From Nitrospira sp. (lineage in GTDB: Bacteria; Nitrospirota; Nitrospiria; Nitrospirales; Nitrospiraceae): DNA of 64,000 nt. This document shows positions 52,230-61,633 of this stretch, one piece after another. The translations under genes were made by a program, and so were the position numbers. Within the stretch, counting starts at the first letter, position 1, and each line of letters begins with the position of its first letter. The stretch spans positions 211,558 to 275,557 of the forward strand of contig JALHPO010000001.1 of NCBI GenBank assembly GCA_022842445.1, read 5' to 3'. The notes under the pieces were generated by a model that searched no databases, was not told the DNA's origin, and was given only the letters and a program-made list of their open reading frames with translations.

Positions 52230-54063
52230 CCTTATCGCCTCGCTCCGCCAGAAGCACCTGACGCCCGCCATCGTGTTTCTCACATCTCGACGCGCCTGCG
52301 ATGAGGCAATGGAGTCTTTCGACCATGCCGATATCGTACTGCCGCCGGTGCGCCAGGATGCGATCGCGGCGGCGCTTGAACGGGTCATCGCGCAATATCC
52401 CAGCGTCGCAGAGCACCCGCTCATTCCCACGGTGCAGCGGATCGGCGTCGCAGCCCATCATGCCGGCCACTTGCCCTCCTGGAAAATCGCCATCGAAGAG
52501 TTGATGCGGCAGGGATGTCTTGACGCGGTATTTGCCACAACCACCCTGGCCGCCGGTGTCGACTTTCCCGCCCGCACGGTCGTCATCACCCAATCCAGCA
52601 TCCGCAAGTCGCGCGATTTCACCGACCTCACCATCGGCGAAGTGCAGCAGATCGCGGGACGAGCCGGCCGCCGTGGAAAAGATCAGGTGGGATTTGCGGT
52701 CGTCACGCCCTCTCCCTATATCGATCTGGGCGTCCTCACGAAGGGGTTCACCGGCCATCCGGAATCCATCGATAGCCAATTCAGCATCAGCTATCCCATG
52801 GTGTTGAATCTCTTGAAAGCCCACCCCCATGAGCAAATTCAGGCGATCCTGGCCAAGAGCTTCGCCCAATTCCAGCTCAACCAGCGGGCCGAGCTGTTGG
52901 AACGGAAACTGGATGGGCTCCACGTACAGATGGAACCGTTCGGCCCCCGCGTCTGCACTGATTGGATCAGCCAGTGGCAGACCTTCGATCAAGTCCGAAG
53001 ACAACGGCCGCAACGCCATCAAATCCGCCGGCATGAATCGCCGGAGTTATCGGCCCGCTTCCATTTCATGACGCCGGGACGTGTGGTCGGGCTCGCGCGA
53101 GGACGCGGGATCGTACTCCGCCAATACCGCAGCAAGGGCCAGAAGAATCCGATGATTTCCGTCCTGCGGCTGGATGGCGCCGTCACCGAATGTCCCGCGT
53201 CGAATGTGGGGGATATCTTCGACCGGATATTTGAATGCGACGAAACTCCGGCGTTTCCCTGGTGCTCCGCCGCCGCCTTCGACGAACTCAGCTATCAACT
53301 GACGGAACTCCCCACCCGGCTGCCGACGCTGCCTATTATGGTGCCCAAAGACTCGGAAGTGCTCCCGGATGCGATCGTCCAATCCCTCGGCGACTTTCCC
53401 TGCCCGAGCTGTCCCTCACGGCCGGCCTGCCAGAAGGACTTTGCGACCGCGCTCCGCCTCCGCCAGGAACAGCACCGCCACACCAAATCCATCCAGGCGC
53501 TACGGGCCAGCCTCTGGCATCGGTTCCAGGAGCGAGTCGAGGTGCTCCAGAAATTCGGCTATCTGACACCCTCTGCCCATCTCACGGACGAAGGGGAATG
53601 GGCGCGGCTCATCCGCATCGATCATTCATTGCTCATTACCGAGATGATTCGGGCCGAAGCCTTTACCGGCGCCGACCCGTCCCTCCTCACCGGCGTCATG
53701 GCCAGCATCACGCATGACGACGACCGCCCCGGTTCGTTTCCGCGCATCAGCCCCGGATTGAGTTCCCTCTTGGGCCAGGTGCGAAAACTGGCGGAGAGCC
53801 TGTCCCCCTATGAAGATCCCCCGCTGTTACGGGCGGATGTCGCAGCACTGGCCGAACGCTGGATCGCCGACCCCACACTTACATGGATCGGCCTCTGCCG
53901 TTTGACGACGATGGCGGAGGGCGACATTTACCGGCTGCTCGCCAGAACCCTGGAGTTTCTGTCGCAGATCCACACCCTGCGCGCGACCCATCCGGGCTTG
54001 GCCGAGACGGCATCACGCGCAATCGCTCTGATCCGCCGCGGCGTGCTGGAGGAATTGCCATGA
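52204..54063 (+). CDS. Ski2-like helicase, C-terminal half (helicase domain 2 and C-terminal region)
   Basis: 619 residues from ATG 52204, which overlaps the glgC end by 26 bases. It begins at the second RecA domain: PVDLIASLRQKHLTPAIVFL, then FATTTLAAGVDFPARTVVIT (motif V region) and QQIAGRAGRRGKDQVGF (motif VI). No motif I or II is present. The C-terminal 350 residues hold the extra domain of Ski2/Mtr4-type helicases, with a Cys cluster (CPSCPSRPACQKDF) that could bind zinc or iron-sulfur. The missing N-terminal half is encoded by the next gene. The split and reversed order are odd for this family. Confidence 0.85.
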   Translation: MPPSIHPVDLIASLRQKHLTPAIVFLTSRRACDEAMESFDHADIVLPPVRQDAIAAALERVIAQYPSVAEHPLIPTVQRIGVAAHHAGHLPSWKIAIEELMRQGCLDAVFATTTLAAGVDFPARTVVITQSSIRKSRDFTDLTIGEVQQIAGRAGRRGKDQVGFAVVTPSPYIDLGVLTKGFTGHPESIDSQFSISYPMVLNLLKAHPHEQIQAILAKSFAQFQLNQRAELLERKLDGLHVQMEPFGPRVCTDWISQWQTFDQVRRQRPQRHQIRRHESPELSARFHFMTPGRVVGLARGRGIVLRQYRSKGQKNPMISVLRLDGAVTECPASNVGDIFDRIFECDETPAFPWCSAAAFDELSYQLTELPTRLPTLPIMVPKDSEVLPDAIVQSLGDFPCPSCPSRPACQKDFATALRLRQEQHRHTKSIQALRASLWHRFQERVEVLQKFGYLTPSAHLTDEGEWARLIRIDHSLLITEMIRAEAFTGADPSLLTGVMASITHDDDRPGSFPRISPGLSSLLGQVRKLAESLSPYEDPPLLRADVAALAERWIADPTLTWIGLCRLTTMAEGDIYRLLARTLEFLSQIHTLRATHPGLAETASRAIALIRRGVLEELP

Positions 54064-54180
54064 TCGAAGACGTGAAGGGTGAGGGGTGAGGCGTAAGGGG
54101 TCAGACTCCTCTGATCATGAAAACGTGACGGCGGCATTCATCGCCTCACGCCTAACTTTTTACGCCTTACGAAGACCACT
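54064..54180. repeat. Inverted gene-border repeat between the two helicase halves
   Basis: GTGAGGGGTGAGGCGTAAGG (from about 54080) faces CGCCTCACGCCTAAC and TTTTTACGCCTTACG (54141-54173). The same words lie at 37093-37172. A T-run follows the first right-hand arm, so it could act as a terminator. Confidence 0.55.
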
Positions 54181-55245
54181 ATGACCATCGACGAACTCGA
54201 ACAACTGCTCGTTCAGCAACCGGTTGCGGTCCTGCATCGCTTGGCGCGCGGCCGCGTTCATCGGCACTTTCGGGCCGGCAAACGACGCCTGATCGAGATG
54301 ATTCTCCAGCATTCGAGTCAGAATCTCGCCGGCCTCGAATCTGACGTACAGGCCCTGATCGCAGAACGGCAATCGCAGCCGCAGCCCCCCCAGCCGCCGG
54401 CTCGCCCGGCAGGCCGTGCGGCTGCTTCTCCTCCGAGAAGACCTGCGCATAGAGGCGGAGAGCCGGAGAGCGCCGAAGCCGCTGTGTCTTTGGCGGTCTG
54501 GCTGGAAGGGATCGGCGTTCCGGCTCCACAACCATTCGTGCCCGATCCGTGGCAGGAAGAAGCCTTGGCAGCGCTCGATGAAACGGATGTCGTCGTCAGC
54601 GTCCCGACCGGGAGCGGAAAAACCTACGTGGCGGTGGAAGCAGCGAAGCGGGCGATCGCGCACAATCAAACAGTGATCTACACCTCACCCCTGAAAGCGT
54701 TGTCGAATACCAAATATACGGAATTCTCAAAAATATTCGGCCCGGATAAGGTGGGCATCCTCACAGGAGACCGCCAGGAAAACGGGCAGGCTCCGCTGCT
54801 GATCATGACCACGGAGATTTTACGCAATCTGCTCTACGATGCGGCAAGCGGAGAAATCGATATCAGACTGGATACGCTTGGACTCGTGATTTTGGACGAA
54901 TCGCAATACATTGCCGACCCTGAACGCGGAGTCGTGTGGGAGGAAACCATCATTTTTTGCCCATCACAGGCCAAACTCCTGCTTCTGTCGGCCTCAATCG
55001 GCAATCCACAGGATATCGCCGACTGGCTGACTTCTATCCGACCTACAACCTGTCGATTAGTCCGCCACAGCAAACGCACCGTGCCGTTGCGCGCCGGCTA
55101 CCTCCATCCCAACGGCAAACTGGTACCACTCTTCAAGACGGCAGCCATCCCCTCCGGCCACGCAGGCCACCTGCACCCGGAAGCCAAACGACTCTTTTTT
55201 GAATATGAAGAAGAAACGCTGCCGTCTGGCAGGCCACGGCGATAA
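54181..55245 (+). CDS. Ski2-like helicase, N-terminal half (DEAD/DExH domain 1)
   Basis: 354 residues. A leader and a Pro/Ala/Arg-rich linker (residues about 62-95) precede PDPWQEEALAAL (Q-motif-like), VSVPTGSGKTYVAV (motif I), YTSPLKALSNTKYTEF (motif Ia), VILDESQYIAD (motif II as DESQ rather than DExH/DEAD) and LLLSASIGN (motif III). It then stops, right where domain 2 should begin (YLHPNGKLVPLF, EYEEETLPSGRPRR). Domain 2 is the gene upstream. The two products together would make one complete helicase of about 970 residues. Confidence 0.85.
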   Translation: MTIDELEQLLVQQPVAVLHRLARGRVHRHFRAGKRRLIEMILQHSSQNLAGLESDVQALIAERQSQPQPPQPPARPAGRAAASPPRRPAHRGGEPESAEAAVSLAVWLEGIGVPAPQPFVPDPWQEEALAALDETDVVVSVPTGSGKTYVAVEAAKRAIAHNQTVIYTSPLKALSNTKYTEFSKIFGPDKVGILTGDRQENGQAPLLIMTTEILRNLLYDAASGEIDIRLDTLGLVILDESQYIADPERGVVWEETIIFCPSQAKLLLLSASIGNPQDIADWLTSIRPTTCRLVRHSKRTVPLRAGYLHPNGKLVPLFKTAAIPSGHAGHLHPEAKRLFFEYEEETLPSGRPRR

Positions 55246-55267
55246 CGATGGGAGCTGTTCGTCGCGA

Positions 55268-56251
55268 CTAAAACGAGGCGGTGAGACCGACCGTCGGCCC
55301 GTGGCGAATCGTTTGAAATTCGGTCAGAGGCGCCGACTGAGCGCCGCTTGCGACCGAATGGACTTCCCAGGTTCCGGTATATGTACGATTCCACCACACA
55401 CGGTAACCGGCTGTAATCGCAAGGTTGCGAGTCAGCATGAGCTTGGCCGTCGGCTCGGCACTGCCGCCGAATCCAACCCCCCACATGGAAAAACTCGGAT
55501 CCTGCCGGAGGTCACCCCTCTGATGATGAACGTCTTCGTTATAGATGATACTCACAGGAGTCACGGAAGCTTTCAGCCCGACACTCAAACGCCCGGTCAG
55601 CCGATAGTCCGTGTTGATTCCAACCTGAGGCGTAATCCAATGACTGGTGTTCGTGATTGCGCGGGCTGTCGAGCTCTGAGGAACACAGGAAATGACGACA
55701 GCGGGATCGCACACTAAACGATCAAATCCGGTGGCCTCGTACTCAGTCTGCCAATACCGAAGGCCTCCCACCACATCCAAATGTCCGCGCCCGTTTGAAA
55801 ACTCCACCGCGCGATAGCCGACATTCCCGTTGACATACCAGGTACCCGTTCCCGTGACGTTGCTGCTTGTCCGGGAAAACAGATATTGACCCGCCAGGTA
55901 GTCGTCATCGATCAAGCGGCCGCGATCAAAATCAATGGCAAATCCCACATCCCCATCGAGATGCCATCGGCGGCTAAGATGAAGCTTGGCGCCGAATTCA
56001 ATGATATGGGTATTATTGTCTTTATAGGTCAGCTTTGAAGTGGGATCCCCGAATGCAGGATTGATCCCGGATGCATCGTGGCTCCACGTTGTTTGGCCGT
56101 TTGTGAAGAGCCAGGACCGCGCCGACAGTTCTACGCGCGGCCTCGTCTGCGTTTCAGTATCCTGAGCCCAGGCAGAGGCCGTTGTGGTAACCGCCACCCC
56201 CAGGACAACCGCCAGCAACGGCCGCACCAGCCTGTACCTTGTATTACTCAC
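55268..56251 (-). CDS. Outer-membrane beta-barrel protein
   Basis: 327 residues with a signal peptide (MSNTRYRLVRPLLAVVLGVA then SAWAQ). The mature part alternates polar and aromatic residues in strands (VELSARSWLFTNG, FGAKLHLSRRWHLDGDVGFA, GNVGYRAVEFSNGRGHLDVV) and ends in Leu-Thr-Ala-Ser-Phe, the terminal Phe needed for barrel insertion. It resembles omptin-like or OmpW-like small barrels, but no catalytic motif is clear. The 3' end of the gene is convergent with the helicase N-half. Confidence 0.8.
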   Translation of the reverse strand: MSNTRYRLVRPLLAVVLGVAVTTTASAWAQDTETQTRPRVELSARSWLFTNGQTTWSHDASGINPAFGDPTSKLTYKDNNTHIIEFGAKLHLSRRWHLDGDVGFAIDFDRGRLIDDDYLAGQYLFSRTSSNVTGTGTWYVNGNVGYRAVEFSNGRGHLDVVGGLRYWQTEYEATGFDRLVCDPAVVISCVPQSSTARAITNTSHWITPQVGINTDYRLTGRLSVGLKASVTPVSIIYNEDVHHQRGDLRQDPSFSMWGVGFGGSAEPTAKLMLTRNLAITAGYRVWWNRTYTGTWEVHSVASGAQSAPLTEFQTIRHGPTVGLTASF

Positions 56252-56517
56252 CGTCTGACTCCCCCTCGCTGAATGACCACAGTGTCATAGCACCGTTCGG
56301 CCGTCTCCGGCATGACCCGTTGGCAGGATGCACGGATATCTTCTTGTTGGAATTGGCGTTGAATCGATGCGGAGAACCAGACCAGCCAGGTTCCGATCAC
56401 CGCCACAAGCACCGCCCCCGCCGCCAGGTATCCCCAGCCCATCCATGACGATGTCGCAGCAGGTGCCGCAGGCACAGGAGGCGCTTCTTCATCGGACACA
56501 AGATGAACCGACGGCAT
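56248..56517 (-). CDS. Small single-span membrane protein
   Basis: 89 residues from ATG 56517 (CAGGAG eight bases upstream). An N-terminal Pro/Ala-rich region leads to a span (WMGWGYLAAGAVLVAVIGTW) and a periplasmic tail with two Cys (ASCQRVMPETAERCYD) that could form a disulfide. It ends overlapping the start of the beta-barrel gene by 4 bases, so they are co-translated. Function unknown. Confidence 0.7.
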   Translation of the reverse strand: MPSVHLVSDEEAPPVPAAPAATSSWMGWGYLAAGAVLVAVIGTWLVWFSASIQRQFQQEDIRASCQRVMPETAERCYDTVVIQRGGVRR

Positions 56518-56868
56518 AACGGAATCTCCTGTTCTTCGATCCGATTTCTCAAGCCACGAATCAACCGCCCGACGCAAATCATACCTGAGAACAGGAATCC
56601 TGAGTAAGACTTTTCAATTCTGTACACAACGCCGAATCCGGAAGCGGTCTCACCGGCCTGTGTCAAGACTCACGTCAGCTCTCGTGCGAGATACAAGAGA
56701 ACGTCGGTTACCCACATCAATTTAAAAAAATGACCCGGCGACGCTCGTCACAGAACGTCGCGATAGGTTCCGTCGAAAGGAGCACGTTCACTCGCGCCCG
56801 GGGAGAAAATGCCGGCCGGAGCCTTGGGAATCAGTCCAATCGATTCGACACGGCAGGCTCAATGAACA

Positions 56869-58245
56869 TCACAGATCAACCCGCAGCCCGAACGTACCGG
56901 CATAGTTATCGTATTGGGCATGACCGAGCATGGCGCGGAAATTCACAAAAGATTGCCAGCCGTTCGGCAGCACCGCAATCAAGCCGGTGCCGGCGTTGAA
57001 GTAATTCCGGTCGGGAGCGTCATTCTGGAACACGAATCTGGTCGGAGCGGCCCTCAGATCCTCGACAAAACTGACACCGATGAGCCGCTGTGCATTTGCG
57101 AATTCATGGATGTAATTCGCGTTGGCTTGGGGCACCAATACACCAAAGGGGGTGCTGAAGGCCATCTGCGCCTGCAGGCCGACAAAACTCTGAATCGAGT
57201 TGATCCATTGGTCCTCATACCTCAACCCAAGACCACCTCCGCTCGTTTCCGCATAATCATGGATATGAGTGTTCGAGTAGTTGAACCCGATTCGAGGACC
57301 GATGGTCAGTCCGCCGACGGGGTGATCGTACCCGGTGAGTATGTTGGCGCTGAACACATCCCCGTTCGAAGAGCTTCCGGCAAGGCCGCCCAAGATACGA
57401 TCGGGACCTGCAGCTATTCCCGGGATGAACCCTCTGGTGATACGCCCGACGAGGTGATTATTGTTGGTGTATCCGCCGGTCAGCTGAATGAATGTGCGAT
57501 CGCTTGGCAGATACGAGCCGAACAACGTCCCGCCGAGACTGTTCGTATTGAAATCACCCCCGTTCACGAAATCCCCGTGCGTGTTGGCGTAGCTCATGGC
57601 AAGGCCGGCCACGGCTTGGCGGTTGATGCGATAATCGACCCCGCCGGTCACACCGAGAATCATAGACTTATAGCCGTCCTGAAACGTGGTGACCTCCCGG
57701 TTCATCGCCTCGACCAGACCTGACGCAAAGAATCCCAATCCATTCCACCGACTCTGATTACCGAAATTGAAACCGGCACCCGATGAACCGCCTACTGGAC
57801 TCATGGAAGAGTCCATGCCGAATCTGCCGCCGAGACTCGGAAGAAGCAGACCGAACGGATTCATCGCAAGCGAGGAGGCTCCCGCTGCACTCTGGCCTCC
57901 TTCGGCGCGAGCGCCTTCCAAACGCGACTGAATATTGCGATTGAGGATGGACACGGCCGCCGCCTGAACCGAAGCGGCTCCTCCGCCTGCGGAAGTTCCG
58001 GTTCCCGTCAATCCGGGCCCGGCGGTGCAAGCGGCGGCGAGCGTGGGGGCAAGAACCGTCGACGGATCTCCTTGCCGCAGAATCGCGCAATTGTTCGCTA
58101 ACATGTTGTTGACCGCTTGATCCAGAACCTGCGCCCGCGCTTCAGGAATCTGACTGCCTTGGATGATGGTGCACACCAGCCCTACCGTTGCAAACCAGCC
58201 AAGTAACTGTCGTGAACCTGCAAGCATGATCCCTGTCATTTTCAT
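56869..58245 (-). CDS. Autotransporter-type beta-barrel outer-membrane protein
   Basis: 458 residues from ATG 58245, with AGGAGAGG close upstream. A signal peptide is followed by a low-complexity Ala/Gly/Ser passenger-like segment (TGTGTSAGGGAASVQAAA). The C-terminal 280 residues are an autotransporter barrel (GVTGGVDYRINRQAVAGLAM, LFGSYLPSDRTFIQLTGGYT, GFNYSNTHIHDY) ending in LRVDL. The passenger is short, so the protein is likely a simple porin-like or adhesion-related barrel. It stands alone. Confidence 0.85.
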   Translation of the reverse strand: MKMTGIMLAGSRQLLGWFATVGLVCTIIQGSQIPEARAQVLDQAVNNMLANNCAILRQGDPSTVLAPTLAAACTAGPGLTGTGTSAGGGAASVQAAAVSILNRNIQSRLEGARAEGGQSAAGASSLAMNPFGLLLPSLGGRFGMDSSMSPVGGSSGAGFNFGNQSRWNGLGFFASGLVEAMNREVTTFQDGYKSMILGVTGGVDYRINRQAVAGLAMSYANTHGDFVNGGDFNTNSLGGTLFGSYLPSDRTFIQLTGGYTNNNHLVGRITRGFIPGIAAGPDRILGGLAGSSSNGDVFSANILTGYDHPVGGLTIGPRIGFNYSNTHIHDYAETSGGGLGLRYEDQWINSIQSFVGLQAQMAFSTPFGVLVPQANANYIHEFANAQRLIGVSFVEDLRAAPTRFVFQNDAPDRNYFNAGTGLIAVLPNGWQSFVNFRAMLGHAQYDNYAGTFGLRVDL

Positions 58246-58465
58246 ATGCACCTCTCCTGGCTGTTTGTCGACACAAGGCTGTGAACGGTTCAAACAAACA
58301 TGGCACTCTGCTGTAATCCCTCTTGGCGCGGCGGCCCATTATAGGTAGACTGAGAACCAGCTTCAATGGGTAGCTGGTGGATTTGAGCCGATTCACTTCT
58401 AGTCATGAACTGTTAAGGCCAACTACCCGACATACGGGTTATTAACGGCGATCACCGGGAACCCG

Positions 58466-60949
58466 ATGCCCTATCACGGAACTTTCCTCCAATTCAGTGT
58501 TTGCAGTCTCCTCATTGGCCTTTTGACCGCCTGCGCCTCAGAGCCGTCCCCCGTCGATTCGGTCTCAGCCGTCACCGGGGCGATCAACACGCCTGGGAAC
58601 ACCGACGCCTACGAAGTGGTTGACTGTCTTCTCCCGGGCCAGATCCGCCAGCTCGGCACGCAAGTCACCTACGTCACCGAGCGACGCCCGGTCCGTACCA
58701 CCAAGGAAGATTGCGCGATCCGCGGCGGTGAGTATGTCGCAGCCGACCGTGCCGACTATCAATCGGCATTGAAAGTCTGGCTTGCCGACGCGCAGAAAGG
58801 TTCGGCTGAGGCGCAATACTACGCCGCAACGATTTACGAAAAGGGGCAAGGAGCCAGGCCTGACTATCAGGAAGCCGCGATCTGGTATCGAAAAGCCGCA
58901 GAACAAGGCGACAAGCGGGCAGCCATCGGCCTGGGCCGCCTCTATGAGCAGGGCCTCGGCATCGAAAAGAACCCTACGGAAGCACTCAAGTGGTTCGCCA
59001 AGGCATCGGGCTTGACCGAGACGGCCCTGTCTAAACTGAATACGCATCGACCGGCTGACTCCGGCGCTGCTAAACGCATCAGAGAACTCGAACAGACCCT
59101 CGCGGCGCGCGAGCAGGACATCAGAAAACTTTCCGGCGAATTGAAAGAGACCACCGGGCTCGTCTCAGTACTGCAGCGCGACCTCCACGATCGGACCGTC
59201 CAAATCCGGCAGGCCCATGCCAAGGTTCAACAGCAGGAGCAGCAAGCCCTCGCGCTGGAAGCCGCGCTGGCCGCCTTGCGGGCCAAGCCCGATACTCAAA
59301 CGCAGGCAACAGCATTGGAACAACAGCTCGCATCATTGACTGCTACGACGGCCCGGGACCGTCAGCAGCTCACCGAGCGCGAGCAGGAAACGAAGCAATT
59401 GCGAGCCCGCATCGCCCTCCTTGAAAAGAACGCCGACCGCATTCAGGTACTCGAACAATCCCTCGCCCGCAAGGGCGACGAAGCCGTCGCCCTGCGAGCA
59501 CAGCTCGCCACGGCCAATCAAGACCTGGCGAATCTGAGCGGACAGCTCAACGACCGTCAGCGTCTCGCCGCGCAAGAGCAACGGAAGAGTCTGGAGGCCG
59601 AGCAGCGCTATCAGGCGGCACAGGCCCAGCTCGAACAACTGCGCGCAAAGCCGGACCAGTCGGACGCACTCGCCAGATCGGAAGAGACCCTCAAGAAGCT
59701 GCTGCAGGATATGAGCCGGACCAAACGGGAAGCGGAGGACCGCGCCAGGGACGTCGCCCAGCTGCAGCAGAGAATCGCGGCACTCGAAGCGGAAGCTGAC
59801 AAACAAGCCCAGGCGCTCCAAGTCGCCTCCGTCACAGACTTGGGCTTCGACGGCCCCTCGCTGGAAATCATCGATCCGCCTCTGACCAAGACACGCGGCA
59901 TTCAAGTCACCACCGACGAACTCGCCATCCCCGTCAGTACCGGCACGAGACGGTCCGTCACCGGCCGCGTCCTGGCACCCGCCGGTCTCCGCACACTGAC
60001 TGTCAACGGCGAATCGGTCAAACCAAACAGCGACGGCGTCTTCACCGCGACCCTCCCCGCCATCCGTTCGAACAGCGAAGAAGCGGCGGTGCAGATTCTG
60101 GCCGTCGATACGCAGAACAAACGGGCTGCGCTGAAATTCATGCTCAAGGCGCGCGTCGCGGCAAAAATGGTTCCCGACCTGCCCAAGCAAGACCTCTCCG
60201 GCTTCGGCCGCTACCATGCCCTCGTGATCGGGAACGACCACTACAAGCACTGGCCGCAGCTCATGAATGCGGTGTCCGACGCGAGCGCCATCGCCGGTGT
60301 GCTCAAGAACCGCTATGGGTTCCAGGTCACGCTCCTCAAAGATGCGACACGCGCCCAGATCATGAAGGCCTTGAATCAATATCGAAAGATTCTCACGGAG
60401 AAGGACAACCTCTTGATCTACTACGCCGGTCACGGGCACCTGGAACAGGGTATCGACCGCGGCTACTGGATTCCCGTCGATGCGGAGATCAACGACAATT
60501 CCGAATGGATCTTGCTGCCCGGCGTAACCGACATGCTGCAATTGATTTCGGCCAAACATGTGATGGTGGTGGCGGATTCCTGCTTCGGCGGCAAGTTGAC
60601 GAGAACGTCGTTGGCGCAATTGAAGCCGGGCCTCTCGGAAGACGCGCGGATGGATCTCCTGAAAACCCTCGCCCAGAGACGCGTGCGCACCGCCATGACC
60701 TCGGGCGGCGTGAAACCCGTGCTCGACGCCGGCGGCAGCGGCCACTCCGTCTTTGCCGACGCGTTCCTCGGCGTCCTTGACGAAAACAACACAGTGCTCG
60801 AAGCCGAGCGCCTCTTCTGGGCCGTCCGCACCCGCGTCGTCAGCACGTCGCAGAAACTGAACGCCGAACAGATCCCGACCTACGATCCCATCCACATGGC
60901 AGGCCACGAAAGCCTGGGGGATTTTATTTTTGTGCCGCAGCAGAGTTGA
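58466..60949 (+). CDS. Lipoprotein with Sel1 repeats, coiled coil and caspase-like (C14) domain
   Basis: 827 residues. Lipobox LLTAC (Cys 23). Two Sel1 repeats (residues about 105-185: KGSAEAQYYAATIYEKGQGA, GDKRAAIGLGRLYEQGLGIE). A long coiled coil follows (about 200-450), then a beta-rich Ig-like domain (about 455-565). The caspase domain (about 575-825) has His 656 in YYAGHGH and Cys 706 in VADSCFGG, so the dyad is intact. An orthocaspase of this layout could cleave proteins on sensing envelope or oxidative signals. No obvious toxin partner lies next to it. Confidence 0.9.
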   Translation: MPYHGTFLQFSVCSLLIGLLTACASEPSPVDSVSAVTGAINTPGNTDAYEVVDCLLPGQIRQLGTQVTYVTERRPVRTTKEDCAIRGGEYVAADRADYQSALKVWLADAQKGSAEAQYYAATIYEKGQGARPDYQEAAIWYRKAAEQGDKRAAIGLGRLYEQGLGIEKNPTEALKWFAKASGLTETALSKLNTHRPADSGAAKRIRELEQTLAAREQDIRKLSGELKETTGLVSVLQRDLHDRTVQIRQAHAKVQQQEQQALALEAALAALRAKPDTQTQATALEQQLASLTATTARDRQQLTEREQETKQLRARIALLEKNADRIQVLEQSLARKGDEAVALRAQLATANQDLANLSGQLNDRQRLAAQEQRKSLEAEQRYQAAQAQLEQLRAKPDQSDALARSEETLKKLLQDMSRTKREAEDRARDVAQLQQRIAALEAEADKQAQALQVASVTDLGFDGPSLEIIDPPLTKTRGIQVTTDELAIPVSTGTRRSVTGRVLAPAGLRTLTVNGESVKPNSDGVFTATLPAIRSNSEEAAVQILAVDTQNKRAALKFMLKARVAAKMVPDLPKQDLSGFGRYHALVIGNDHYKHWPQLMNAVSDASAIAGVLKNRYGFQVTLLKDATRAQIMKALNQYRKILTEKDNLLIYYAGHGHLEQGIDRGYWIPVDAEINDNSEWILLPGVTDMLQLISAKHVMVVADSCFGGKLTRTSLAQLKPGLSEDARMDLLKTLAQRRVRTAMTSGGVKPVLDAGGSGHSVFADAFLGVLDENNTVLEAERLFWAVRTRVVSTSQKLNAEQIPTYDPIHMAGHESLGDFIFVPQQS

Positions 60950-61633
60950 GTCGGCAAGTGAGCAGGTTATTTCGGGGATTCTTTTAGGTTTGAACCCTCA
61001 AGGGCTTTGCCTCGACTAATAGGCATCAGTATGATGCGCGCTCAAAGAGTGGAGAACAAATGCCTAGCAGAAAGTGATCAACCCGTAGGTGCGTCGGCTG
61101 AGACGGACAAAAGCTATGAACAGATCGTCATGGAAGCGCCCTTGGAGACGCACACCGATCTCCCCCAATAGTCCTCAGCTGACAAGAATCGTATTTGAAG
61201 GCCCAGCGGGTGAAGACCCCATCAATGCGCTGCCTCCGTTGAGGCAACGGCCGCTATCTGATGTGCCGACAACCTTCCAACAGTTTCAGAACATTCCGTT
61301 ACCCCAACTTGACTGCATCCGGCCGCGCGGGGTGGATGAGAAGGACAACACCGAAGGCAATGAGATCGTCGAGCCGATATCAGAGCCGAAAGAAAAGCCG
61401 TAATGATCGCGCTGCTGCTAAAGACCCGCCTGGTGCAATTCCACTCGCCGGAACGGCACCCATTCGATGCTGATCAATGCAGCGGTGCAACACATCATCG
61501 GCAAACTGTTGCGCCCTCAACCCAGGAAGCATCCGTCAACAAGGACGAGATAGCCACGCCCGGACAGAACGTCGTGAGCCGCTTCTCGTTTCGTACAAAG
61601 CACCCGGTTAAACCGCAGCGAAAGGAGTCCATA
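60950..61633. other. Long intergenic stretch with small open frames
   Basis: Nearly 700 bases. A 46-codon frame starts at 61031 (MMRAQRVENK) and another, 61089-61403, has PLRQRPLSDVPTTFQQF-type Pro-rich sequence; neither has a ribosome binding site and no family is seen. They may be the decayed front of the next gene or unrelated. The ribosome binding site AAAGGAG near 61621 belongs to the next gene. Confidence 0.35.

Noticed and set aside
59333..60907. 524-codon open frame on the minus strand
   Set aside because: It mirrors the caspase lipoprotein gene, which has clear domains and a lipobox.
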